Shown here: piece after piece, positions 24,032 through 35,124 of the stretch | Position numbering within the stretch: the first letter of the stretch is position 1 | Layout of the letters: each line of letters opens with the position of its first letter | Source of the DNA: Calliopum simillimum | Lineage: Eukaryota > Arthropoda > Insecta > Diptera > Lauxaniidae | Direction of reading: 5' to 3' | NCBI GenBank assembly: GCA_951812925.1 | Contig: OX638368.1 | Location: forward strand, 161,992,492 to 162,056,491 | DNA: 64,000 nt | The notes under the pieces: model-generated | Seen by the model: only the letters and a program-made list of their open reading frames with translations | Databases searched by the model: none | Told to the model about the DNA's origin: nothing | Position numbers and translations under genes: made by a program

Positions 24032-26541
24032 GTCAAAAAAAAAAAAAAAAAAACAACCCAAAGGTAGGTCTAATTGGTTCAATGCATTCCTGCCGATGCA
24101 TGTCTGCAGAGGAATTTGTACCAGACAAATATAACTAAAAAAGAAGTAGTATTTTTAGAAAACAAAGGATCATTTTATATTTTGATAATAACTCAAATAT
24201 TTTACAATTCTGGAGAAATTAATGAAAATCCAATTATCATGAAGTGTTTTTTTAATTTCATATTGTTTTAAGCGAGATTCATGCAATTAAAGATAAATGG
24301 TTTTTGGTTTTTTCAGTACATTTTCTCAATAAAACGAACATAAAAAAATCTGCCTGACCGATTTAAAAAACTTTGCATCGTTTGACATTTTCATTTTGAA
24401 ATTCTGACGGCTACAAATTTTTTAATTTATTTTTGCGTGGATATAAATCATAATTTTGGATTAGCAATTTCATCTGAAAACTGAGACGTGATGGAAAAAA
24501 TTTTGTAAATGCAGTCCTTTTATGTCAATAGCAAGGAATAATAGTAATAGTAGTGCGAACTCAGATATTTTTTTACCGTTGAACAGAGTGTTATCAAAAA
24601 ATGAATAACTTTATTAGGATATATGTAAATAATTTCTATGAAATTCATATTTCAGGATTTAAAGAATTCTATTAGATCAAAATATTGGTGGTCTCACGCT
24701 GTTATACAAGAGAAAATCTAATACTGACGTAATTATTTTTTTTTTGTATTTTGTTTGTATTTGGAAAAAATTTTGCTTCTAAAATAAGGGCTACCCACAT
24801 TTTTTAGTGGTTGCTATTTTTCTTGGCGCCCTTGACAAATGTACCAAATGTTATTCATCTGCAGTGTCAGATAAAGAATTATATTTTATGGTGGGCGTGG
24901 CATTCCCCTTATCTTTACTAAATGTTTATTGCGCTGTTGTTCTTTACATACATACCAAATCTCAACCATTTATGTGAAGTAGTTTCAGTGGTATTAATTG
25001 AATTACACTTTTTGCACATTGGACCTCAGTTAGTGCCGGGATTTCTGAAATATTTTCACAAAATATTTGTTGAAGATGCATTATATACATATATGCATAT
25101 CCGAAAATAATTTTCCCTTGTTTGATCCAGGTTTTCAGAAATTTTATTTTCATATTCTATAACCAAATTCCTAGACGTCTAAAATGAAATTTCCAATAGG
25201 TGAACAAGAAAAATTCGATATAAGGCGCTGTCAGAAGGTCGTTTTACCTGAAAATTTCGGGAAAATGGAGATTTCAAATAATATACGGGAGAGCACACAT
25301 TTCGTAAGTAGTAGATATGTTACGGGGCACCTTTCCAAATATTTTCAAGTAAAATTCAGAAAAAACGTAAGTGGCACACGGCGAGGGAAAGGGTTAAAAA
25401 TATCGCTCATTACGGCCATATAACAAGTAATAAAATTCAAGCAAATTCCTTGTTGAAAAATAAATCAATTTTGATTTTCACAAATTTAAATGATTTATAA
25501 TTTGTTTGTAAGACTTTTTTTTATGAACATTCAACTAATACGAACTTCTCAGTCAAATCGATTTTGTTCATGATATTTTTTTTAAATTTAAGCTTCCGTG
25601 CCGAGTAAAAAACAAAACATCAGTAAAACGACCTCCTGAAAGCCCCTCATGTCTAAATTTTCTTGTTCATCTATTAGAAATTTGATTTTACACGTCTAGC
25701 AGTACCTATATTCCATTTGGTTAAATAATATGAAAAAAAAAAAAATTCTTATAACCTGGCTCAAATAAGGGAAGTTTATTTTTGGAAACGCTCATTTTGT
25801 ATACATAAAATAGAAGCAGCTATTTAACAATGTCCCGGGAAAAAAAGAAAGTCGCGATTTTTTTGTCAGCCTAATATTCATATTTTAGCCACACAGAGAC
25901 AATGGTTGTTAAAACCTGGGTAGAGGATCCACTTTAGCAATGTATGTGCGAACAACAAATACATGTGTCAAAAGCTCGCCGGGCCTAACCAATAAAATTT
26001 GAAGCTTAATCACTACAAATTTCCATTTTTTTTTTGCTTTGAATACGCCAGTACCTAATTGTAATTTGTAAAGAAAAAAAAAAATATTTCGAATGACAAC
26101 AACGGCAACACTGAACACAAGTTGATCTACCGCGCCGCAAAAAATAAAAACGAATACCACAAGTAATGGGTTCACAAATTAATTTCAATTAACGCTTTTT
26201 TATGCTGCATGTGCGCTTGTATTTCAAACAAAAAGGAAAAATAAAATAAATAAATAAAATGTGAATTTATCTACGGTAAAACTATGAAAAATTATCGGAG
26301 TGTAGTGTGGAGTCGAAAAAATTGGAATAAAAAGTAACATTTATTTCACTTAAGAAGCCAAACAATTCAATTGAAAATGATTGATAAGAATTTGGCACAA
26401 TTAATCGATGGAATTTTAATTTCGGTATCTGAAAGGTGAATAGTCAGTGAACGAAAGATATATGGAAAAATGAAAACAAAAACGCAATTTCATAATTTTT
26501 TTGCGGCAGTTTTAAAGTTATTAATAATAAGTATATTTGTA
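24032..26541. other. Intronic sequence with a short GTGGGCGTGGCAT repeat fragment
   Basis: A short block at about 24780-24910 resembles the GGGCGTGGCACC repeat group. A poly(A) run lies at about 24037-24053. No coding exon or RNA gene was recognised. Confidence 0.5.
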
Positions 26542-27371
26542 TTACGGTGGCCGATGCAAGGTCATGAAGGGTATTCAATTTCCTGATTTTTTCAGATTTT
26601 TATGCTGAGTTTCTACTGGCCATAACGTAAATTTGTCCGTAGTCAACCTCTCATATAATGTTTTAGAATGCTTATTTGGGAAGTTGATATAAGCATTGAC
26701 CGAACAAACCATGCAGGAATTCAACATAAATTCTTCGACATTTTTAGCCTATTGACCACCACTGAAATTCGAAAAAAAGCCATCAGAATGGGGAGCGGAG
26801 TGCATCAATAGCACTTTTGAAGTTCTCTAAAGCAGTAGTGAAACGCATCTCTCTCGTATCCAATAGCGCTGAAACAAACATAGGCATGTCATTGACACAA
26901 AGCTCTCCTTTCTCGCTACCAGAAATGCGCTGTAGATGCACATCGGAGAATTTCCAGATTTTTTCAGATTTTTCACATTGCTCAATAAATAAAATTTAAA
27001 AAAAAAAAAAAAATTTTCACCCCACATTGGGATTCAATGCCGGAACCCAATGTTAATAGATTTTTGACTATTAGATAAAACTATTGAGCTTAGCTGACGT
27101 TACTGTGTAAAATTTGTATTTCAAATCATGATAAAGATAAATTTTTGTTTTTTGTTTTTAATAAATATTTTGCTCTCATTCTCATTTCTATTTCTGATAT
27201 TTTTTTCCTCTATGTCATATAAAGTTTTTCTCAAACATAAACAAATTCAAACGTTTCTATAGAAATAGAAAATAGTGCCGCCTATTGCCTTTCCAAAGCG
27301 CAGAAAAGATGAGCATCAAAATCAGCGCTTTAGATAGGAGAATATATAACGGGATATAACGGCCACCCTAA
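26542..27371. mobile_element. Possible short-TIR DNA element, 830 bp
   Basis: TTACGGTGGCCG at the left and CGGCCACCCTAA at the right are inverted matches at 11 of 12 positions, both next to TA. Inside, two copies of a segment with ATTTTTTCAGATTTTT are visible (about 26585 and 26955). The inverted ends are short, so chance pairing cannot be excluded. There is no transposase. Confidence 0.4.
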
Positions 27372-28039
27372 TGTGTATGTACGAGTATGTATGTACCTTA
27401 CATATTTTATTTTCATGTTTTATATCATTGTAGTTCCCACACATTTTGTTTTTTTTGCTGATCATAGAGCTGACACCTTTACGATCACATTAAAAGTAAT
27501 AAAATTTGACAAATAAAAAATAGCATTTAGTTAGCTGGACTTTTTGTTTTATAATGAATGAGAGAAAAAAGTATTTTTTTTTTTTCAAATAATTTATTTG
27601 TCACAGCACGTTTGCCAAAATGTGAACAATAAAAGTTTGAGATTATGTGGCACTGCGTCGATTTTAGTTTAGTAATAATGATGATAATAATGATGTTGCT
27701 GACGTTTATTGGCAGCACTGGTTCACCTGTGTTGTGGTCATAAATTGTGAAATGCAGTGATGTTGCGTTATTCGAAATGTCAGGGAGTGGCCACAAGATG
27801 ATGGCATATACTTGGAATAACATGGTGGAAACACGCTTTCTTACTTGTATTTGGTTAGACTATTGGACTCTATTATTTTATTCTAATATGCATAATCCAC
27901 CAATATACTTTTTATTTTATGATTTATGTATTTTTATAAAAAAATACACAATTTTTTATTACTTGCGCCATTTTGCAATAATTTCGTTAATTTATATACT
28001 TTTTTCTATAGTCGTGACATTTAGAGCATTCGAATATTA

Positions 28040-28960
28040 ATTGCCGGAAATTCTAAGAAACAAAAAAAAAAGTCCAAAAGTTTTATGGCTTTTGTTGCGT
28101 AGAAAGAAAGATAAAGACGACGCACAATGGGAGGGTTTGTATGGAACGGCGGTCATATATAGTAATAATAGAGCTAGGCTATTGAAATTTGGTACAAATG
28201 TTTTTTACATTAAAATAATAAAAATCTGTGAATATGAACAAAATCCGCCGACGGACACGCCTACCTTCCATACAAAGTTGGGACGTGGTCCGATTTTTTT
28301 TTCAAAATGGGTATCAATTTTCAATAACTTAGCCCCGCTAATTTCAAAAATGTTAAAAATTTTGCGCTATCTCTTATAGTTTTCAAGTTATGAGGAATAA
28401 ACGAAAATCTACTTTATAAAAACTAGATTTGGCTTGTTTGTGTATTTGTCCCTTATTAACTCGGAAACTAAGTAACCGATTTTAAAGAGGTTTTTATATT
28501 ATGCTAGTATAAAAAAAGGCTAAGCTATATACTAAAAAAATGGGCGGTGCCACGCCCCTCAAAAAATTGACTAATCATATCACCGAAACTCTTTGACGCA
28601 GATAAATGAGATTTGGGAAATGTGTAAAAGTCATCAGGACAATTAATGTTCACCGGACAAGTGGGCGGTACCACGCCTTCAAAAAAAAAATTCATCATAT
28701 TTCTGAAAATATTTGACGAAGATAGATATTATTTGGTACATATGAAAAGACCATCAGAACAAATAATCCGCACTAGAAAAATGGGCAGTGCCACGCCTAC
28801 CAAAAAATTAACTTATCAATATCTCCGAAAATCTTTCATGCAGATTGATGATGTTTAGCAAATGTGTTAATGATATTATGACAAATAATGTCCACATAAA
28901 AAGTAGGCGTTTTCACGCCCTTTAAACATTTTATTTATTATTTTCATAAAAACTATCACA
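28040..28960. repeat. Degenerate tandem repeat array, about 120-bp units
   Basis: Three to four diverged units occur at about 28540, 28665, 28785 and 28905. Each carries a variant of GGGCGGTGCCACGCC, then a stretch like TCACCGAAACTCTTTGACGCAG. The preceding segment (28040-28420), with CGCACAATGGGAGGG, looks like another diverged noncoding repeat of fly genomes. The long frames across it have no domain signature and are treated as artefacts. Confidence 0.6.
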
Positions 28961-29113
28961 AAAAATAGTCTGCACTAGAAACTTTTTCATTGCAATTCTT
29001 TTGGCTCAAATTGGCGATCAAATCAAAAAAAGAGGACACAATCAAGACGAAACTAATGTATACAATAATAGAAAATGGAAAATATTAAGTTATTTCATTG
29101 TTTTAAATGTATT

Positions 29114-29510
29114 TTAATCAGTTTTTTCATTTAATTGCAACAGCTCTTGAGCTTCTGGTGATAACTTTTTATATTTTTTATCACGTTTTACTCGGATTTG
29201 GCTAATAATCGGATCAGAAGAGATCAGCATGTAATGCAAAACGTCTTCGTTGTTTGCTACTCTAGAGCACAATCTACTGTTGTGTAACCTAGCGCTTTTA
29301 AAAACTTGGTTTGATGCTTCCTGAGCTTCTTCGGAAAGACTACTAATTGGTATATGAAGAGCTTGTATGATTTCGCTTCCGTGAATTAAAACTTTATGCA
29401 CAGAAGGGGGCATATTATACCAATTATAATGTTTTTTGTATACCTTTCAATATGCTCTTGGCTTATTTTAAGAAAGGGTGAGTCCCAAGGGGGATTAAAA
29501 GTAGGTAACA
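29114..29510 (-). pseudogene. C-terminal fragment of an uncharacterised, probably transposon-borne protein
   Basis: A minus-strand frame from 29413 to 29114 encodes 99 residues beginning MPPSVHKVLIHGSEII and containing ISSLSEEAQEASNQ and LISSDPII. From memory, similar C-terminal segments occur in many uncharacterised arthropod proteins that look transposon-associated, but the family is not named here. The frame is open upstream of the Met (YKKHYNWYN) to a stop. The preceding bases (about 29435-29510) read in another frame as a Pro-rich segment ending KISQEHIERYTK. This suggests the true protein extended further and the copy is frameshifted and truncated. It lies alone in the 33-kb intron, so it is unlikely to be a host gene. 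Confidence 0.5.
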
Positions 29511-29636
29511 TACCCCTTACCTGTCACCCTTCTCTTAAAAATTTTTTTTTTGGAATTTAAGAAGACTGTAAGCTTAAAATTGATATAAATAAATATTTTT
29601 TTTCTTAAAAACTGCTACAGGAAAAAATTCATAGAA

Positions 29637-30115
29637 AAAAAAGTTCTCAAAAAAAGCAGTAGGGACTTTGTATTTCGATTAAGCATACTTGGCCACATAT
29701 TATATTGAAAAATAATGAAAATCAGAAAATGTATTTTTTTTTTTTTTAATGTCAAAGTTTGTAAAATTTATCGATTTTGGCTTTTTGAGCTTAAATTTTC
29801 GAAAAATCACCATAATTCACCTATCATACATAAAAACTCAAACAAATGTTTTTTTAAAAGCTTAATGCTTGTACTTTATGACAAAATGCTATCTTGATAT
29901 ATTTCGATGCAAACGAATTAAAAATAGCGTTCCAAAAAAGTCAACTTATTTTGTCCAGTCAAAAACCGCAATATGAAAATGTTTATAAAAAAAAAGTTCT
30001 CAAAAAAAGCAGTAGGGACTTTGCATTTCGATTAAGCATACTTGGCCACATATTATATTGAAAAATAATGAAAATCAGAAAATGTATTTTTTTTTTTTTT
30101 AATGTCAAAGTTTGC
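29637..30115 (+). repeat. Direct repeat of about 120 bp, about 355 bp apart
   Basis: The block starting GTTCTCAAAAAAAGCAGTAG and running through TACTTGGCCACATATT to TAATGTCAAAGTTTG occurs near 29643 and again near 29996, with about one mismatch in the first 80 bases. This indicates a recent tandem duplication or two units of a longer satellite-like repeat. It is noncoding. Confidence 0.75.
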
Positions 30116-31055
30116 AATTTTTCCATTTTTACCATTTTTTTTTAAACATTTGAAATATCACTATAATTCACATAAAATCGGCAAAAGAAAAGAAATATAT
30201 TTTTAACAAAGTAGAAACAATATACTTTCTAACAATATGCTATATTAGTCGATCGGGCTTAAAACAAATTAACTAGAGCGTTTATCCAGCAGTTCCTAAT
30301 TTTAAAAGTTCTGTAGAGCATTTTTTCTGTTTAAAGTCCAACTTTGGGCTCACTGTGCTGCTAAGCCAAAACAAAATTTTAAACTTTTATAGTTTTTTTT
30401 TCCGTCCCTAAGTATTATCTGACGATTGGCGTAAAAATTTTTGAAATCCATAGCACTTTCAAATTTTACCTATTTATGGCCACAATCTCCCATTGTGCGA
30501 CGGCGCTGTTATTGCGAAAGTGGAATCTGTTGCTAAAATGTTGTTTGTTTTTAGTTAAAACATTAAAATACCACAAATTAAAGCTTTAAAGTGTCAAAAT
30601 TGTCAGCATGATATGCATGACAGATAAACAGACAGACAGGTAGATAGACGACGATAGTGAAGCTGTCAAGCACGAAAATTTAAATCATTTGCTACAATTT
30701 ATACCTGTTGAGCGGGACACATTATGCTGGGGCTTTTGAAGATTTTTTTAAACGCTAGGTATTTGCGTGTTTCCCCTTCCAAATTTTTTTTTTTTGTTTT
30801 TTCGGCTCATTTTAAACTTGACAACCGGCTGTCAACCAAGGTTGACATTTCGTGAATGCTTTGTAATATGTATTTAGTGAAAATTCTTAAATGTCATTAT
30901 TATTAACACATAAGATAAAATTTGTTATAAAAACTGTTTCCTATGGTCTTGAGCTGCATGAGGAATTGGTATTCATATAAAAGTTACTGGACACTACAAT
31001 CCAAAACACTGGTTTATATAGACATAAAATAAAAAACAATGTTTTCTTAATGGGG

Positions 31056-32759
31056 TTCGTCAGATTTGCACTTTAAAAATTGATTTTAATTTTATAATTT
31101 TTAATGATTTTCTGTTAAATTGATCGAGTACATATTTTTTAATTTTTCGTTTTGGTGAAAATTAATAAAGTTATGATTTTTTAAAGTTTTATGGTTTGGG
31201 AAAACACTTTTTTTTGTAATGCATTTATCTCAGAAATTATTAGACATAGAGAAAAAGTGATCATAATGTAAAATATAGATAACTATCTGAATTTTTTAAA
31301 TATGTAGAAACATTTTTTTTTTAAATAAAATTAATGATACCTAGTAAACTTGTTACGATTCGATTTTTTTTAAGTTTGTGTCTATTTATTTTGCTTAATT
31401 TTTTAACACAGATTCTCTATTCAATTCTGTTTAAATATTCGTTAAGTTTAGAGTGAAACTCGTAATGCTTCTTGAGATATGAGGAATTCTCAAAAAATGT
31501 GGAATTCTACAGTTTTTGAGGCACATTCACCAAACTTAGTGGAGAGGTCACTTTTTATATAAGAATCAAAAATTGGAAGGGTACACGACATGAAAAAAAT
31601 AGTAAAAAAAGTTACGCGTAATATATAAAGCAAAACACGTCAAGTGTATCAGCTGAAAATTTTTCTGTCTCCGATTTCGCTTAAATTTGGCAATATAGTA
31701 GTCCTGGTATACACAAAACAATATTCCGGGATGATTTGGTCCTAGAACCATTTATTGTTAAAATACAGGGTGCTGAAGTTGGCATTTTTAGTCATTTTCA
31801 TGAAAAGGTGTTTTTTGAAAAATTTAGAGCTTACACGAAAGTTTGTAAAGTAACTTGTCCCATTCATTTTTAAATGTTCTTTTTATAAAAAAATATTACT
31901 TGGTGAAAAAAATTTTTTTTCGCCGAAATATTTTAAACTTAAAAATACATTTGAATTTTTTTTTTAAAAAAACCCCACTTAAATTTTTTTTAAAAGTACT
32001 TTAAATTAAAGCATACTTTAAAATGATGTGTGACTCAAGATGGTATTCGGTCTCCATGAAAATGACTAAAAATACCAACTTCAACACCTTGTATTTTAAC
32101 GATAAATGGTACTAGGACCAAATCATCCCAGAATATTGTTTTTGTATACCAGGACCACTATATTGCCAAATTTGAGCGAAATCGGAGACAAAAAAAATTT
32201 CAGCTGGTACACTTGACGTGTTTTGCTTTATATATATACGCGAAACTACTATTTATTTATTTTACTATTTTTTTCATGACGTGTACCCTTCCAATTTTTG
32301 ATTCTTATATAAAAAGTGACCTCTCCACCAAGTTTGGTGAATGTGCCTCAAAAACTGTAGGATTCCACAATTTTTGAGAATTCCTCATATACCGATTTTT
32401 CGAACATGAAATCGTCCAATTTCATCTAAGAGAAAACAGCGTAATATGATTCGATTTACTAGATTCAATATTACGATGGCATTTATGGAATAAGAAGCAA
32501 TGATAAATGTTGAATCAACAAAATCTCTTAAATTGTATGTTCGAAAAATCGGCATATCTCAAGAAGTAATATCTAATAGTTTCTGAGGTAAATGCATTAC
32601 AAAACAAAGTGTTTCCCAAATCATGAAATTTTAAAAAATCATAACTTTGTTAATTTTCACCAAAACGAAAAATTAAAAAATACGTACCCTATAATTGTTA
32701 ACAGAAAATCATTAAAAAATTATAAAATTAAAATCAATTTTTCGTGTAAGTCTGACGAA
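31056..32759. mobile_element. 1.7-kb foldback element with arms of about 750 bp
   Basis: The left end TTCGTCAGATTT pairs with AAGTCTGACGAA at the right. The arms pair through most of their length with moderate divergence: for example CACCAAAACGAAAAATT against its complement, GTGTACCCTTCC against GGAAGGGTACAC, and the inner block AGTCATTTTCATG against CATGAAAATGACT. The centre is at about 31805-32055. The right arm contains a 162-bp nested insertion (32391-32552). No transposase is present. Confidence 0.75.
32391..32552. mobile_element. Nested 162-bp MITE with CATAT flanks
   Basis: CCGATTTTTCGAACAT at the left and ATGTTCGAAAAATCGG at the right form its inverted ends. The opposite arm of the surrounding palindrome (about 31470) lacks this segment and keeps a single CATAT. 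Here CATAT is present on both sides (32386-32390 and 32553-32557), consistent with a target duplication of 4-5 bp. Too short to encode a protein. Confidence 0.65.
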
Positions 32760-33087
32760 TAATATCACTAATGGTTTAGGTGACCCGAGCTTTGAAGAAA
32801 TAATTAGAAAGTTTCGTTTATGACCTCATACTTATACGAGTAAATACAATTCAATTAAATTAAATTGTTTCAAAATTTATTTGAGTACCTACTAAACGTT
32901 TAGTAACGGTAGTACTCTTGGTACAGTCTTGGTAGCTTACAGTTAATAGGTGTATCGCGCCACTTTCTAGTATAGAATCATCTCTCAATTTGAAATTTGG
33001 CATCTTAAATATCCAACTATTTTGAAAAAATAAGGTTTGGAAATTCTTAATACTCAACTATGTATCTTTAAAAATTTTTTCAAGACC

Positions 33088-33195
33088 AAAACCAAGACCA
33101 TGACTTAATGCCCAAGACCAAGACTCAATATTAAAACCAAGACTAGGACTCAATGTCCAAGACCAAGACTGCTATGGTCCTGGTCCTGGTCTTGT
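33088..33195. repeat. Short tandem repeat of CCAAGACCAAGACT-type units
   Basis: Imperfect units such as CCAAGACCAAGACTCAAT repeat several times with a period of roughly 20-25 bp. The inverted form GGTCCTGGTCCTGGTCTTG follows at the right end, which could form a hairpin. Noncoding. Confidence 0.65.
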
Positions 33196-33207
33196 TTTGC
33201 TCATCAG

Positions 33208-33741
33208 TATGCAGCATTTTGCGCATATGGGATGTGCCATGCCCTCTTGTTCGAATCAACCAAGTTTCTCATCAGCAATTTTATTCATGTACTATCCATA
33301 GTATCTGAGAGAAATTTGGTTGGATTATCTCTAAACATACTTTCAGTATAGTATTTTGAAACTTTTGCTTATATAGGAGATAACACACCCTCTAGCTCGA
33401 ATTCATCTATGTAGTTTTGCACTTACTATCCCTAGTATTTATGTATATTAAGTTGCTTTATCGTGATTAATCTTCATAAAATTGAGCGATTTTGCTCATT
33501 TTCAACCCCACGAGCTATTTTTCACGACGGAGACAGTGAACAAAATTTCATCGAATTATCTTGCTTAAATTTACCGTAAAAAATATTTAAACAGACAGAC
33601 AGACAGGCGGACATGGCTATATCGACTCAGGAGGTAATACTGATAAAAAATATATACACTTTTAATACCTTCCACGTCTCCTTCTCCGCGTTACTAACGG
33701 AAGGAAAAAGTGCAAATGCACCGAGTGTAGAGTATAAAAAC
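33208..33741 (-). repeat. Interspersed noncoding repeat, copy A
   Basis: Reverse-complement related to the 34518-35124 copy and same orientation as the 61800-62602 copy. Shared landmarks are the CAGACAGACAG run followed by ATGGCTATATCGACTC, and the terminal GTTACTAACGGAAGG block ending near GAGTATAAAAAC. It is fairly diverged. No coding potential; frames in it differ between copies. Confidence 0.6.
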
Positions 33742-34517
33742 TAAGTTTCTTATTAACAACCATTACCAAAAACTATAGACAGATAGTTTTAAAATATTGA
33801 TCTTGAAGGTAATCTGCCAAAATTTTCAAGACTCTAAGAATTAATTATTTTTGAAAACTTTGAAATATTTGGCTTGTGCATAATAAATATTACACTGATT
33901 TTTAGAAGCCATAATTTTTTTCACATTATTATTATATTAACATACTACGTAATAAGAAAATTTCGCCTTTACGAGTGAAAAACTTTACCTTTACTTTGAA
34001 AATTTATACAACGTAAAGAAATGATAAATTAAAAACGAATATCTATTAGTTTTATGCAAGAAAATATGAATATTAATCATTTTTTCTATATACGAGGACG
34101 TAAGTAAGTAACAATACGAGTAAGAGTAAAAGGCATAACTTTAGTGTTGGCTTAAGAAAATTATGGGATAAATGTAGAGCGAACCTGACGTAAAATAGCA
34201 AGTTTATGTGACATGGGACGAGACGATTTTACTGCGGATGATGGTATGATGGAACACGTCAGTCTACATGAAAAGTGATTAATTAATCAGTTATGAAAAG
34301 AAGTAAATAAAGTTTATAGTGAGACACACAACAGCATTCTTGTCTCTAAAGGGGAATAAGTGCTGTGTGCTGAAGTGATGAAAATAAGAAAATACTGCTT
34401 CAAGACATAAAAGGAAGAAAATATTGAAAATTAGGATAAAATTTTAAATTATATGAAAACTTAAATGCTTTAAAAAGTGTTCATTTACCTTGAAGAATTA
34501 AGTGGTCTGTCTGTTTT

Positions 34518-35124
34518 TATACCCTACACCCAGGGTATATTCACTTTGTCCTTCCGTTTGTAACGTAGAGAAGGAGGCGTGGCAGATATAGAAAAGAATA
34601 TATATTCTTGATCAGCGTCACCTCCTGAGTCTATATAGCCATGTCCGTCTGTCTGGCTGGCTAGCTGTGTGTGAAAATACATTTTTTGGAAAAACTAAGC
34701 AAGAGAATTCAATGAAATTTGGTACACAGCCTTCGTCATCAAAGATAGCTTGGGGGATTGAAAATGAGCGAAATCGGTCAATGAACACGCCTACCGCCCA
34801 TACGAAAAATACCTTCAAAATGCATCTTTTTGGAGTATTTTTCACGACAATACAACCAAAATACACATAAATACAAAGAATTGTAATTGCAGGCTCTGAG
34901 CAAAAACTGGGCAAATTCGGACAAAAGGGCGTGGCACCTCTCATATGAGATAATCCAACCAAATTTAACTCAAACATTAGAACTATAAATGCAGATTCTG
35001 AGAAAAAACTGGGTGATTTCGGACAAGAGGGCGTGGCACCTCCCATATAAGCAAAATTTTCAAAACACTGCTGTGTAGGGTATTTAATGTTTGGCCAGGC
35101 CAAAGGTAACACCCTTACTAGTTT
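34518..35124 (+). repeat. Interspersed noncoding repeat, copy B
   Basis: It begins with CCTACACCCAGGGTATATTC and contains TATAGCCATGTCCGTCTGTC and two internal units of GGGCGTGGCACCTC. It ends near AGGGTATTTAATGTTTGGCC. The 164-codon minus-strand frame across it is not conserved with the other copies and contains repeated units, so it is not annotated as a gene. The repeat family is common in appearance in higher-fly genomes, but its class is not assigned here. Confidence 0.65.

Noticed and set aside
28041..28379. 112-residue plus-strand frame
   Set aside because: It lies in a diverged noncoding repeat and shows no domain or codon pattern.
34618..35112. 164-residue minus-strand frame
   Set aside because: It is a translation of the GGGCGTGGCACC repeat; the equivalent frame is broken in the other two copies.
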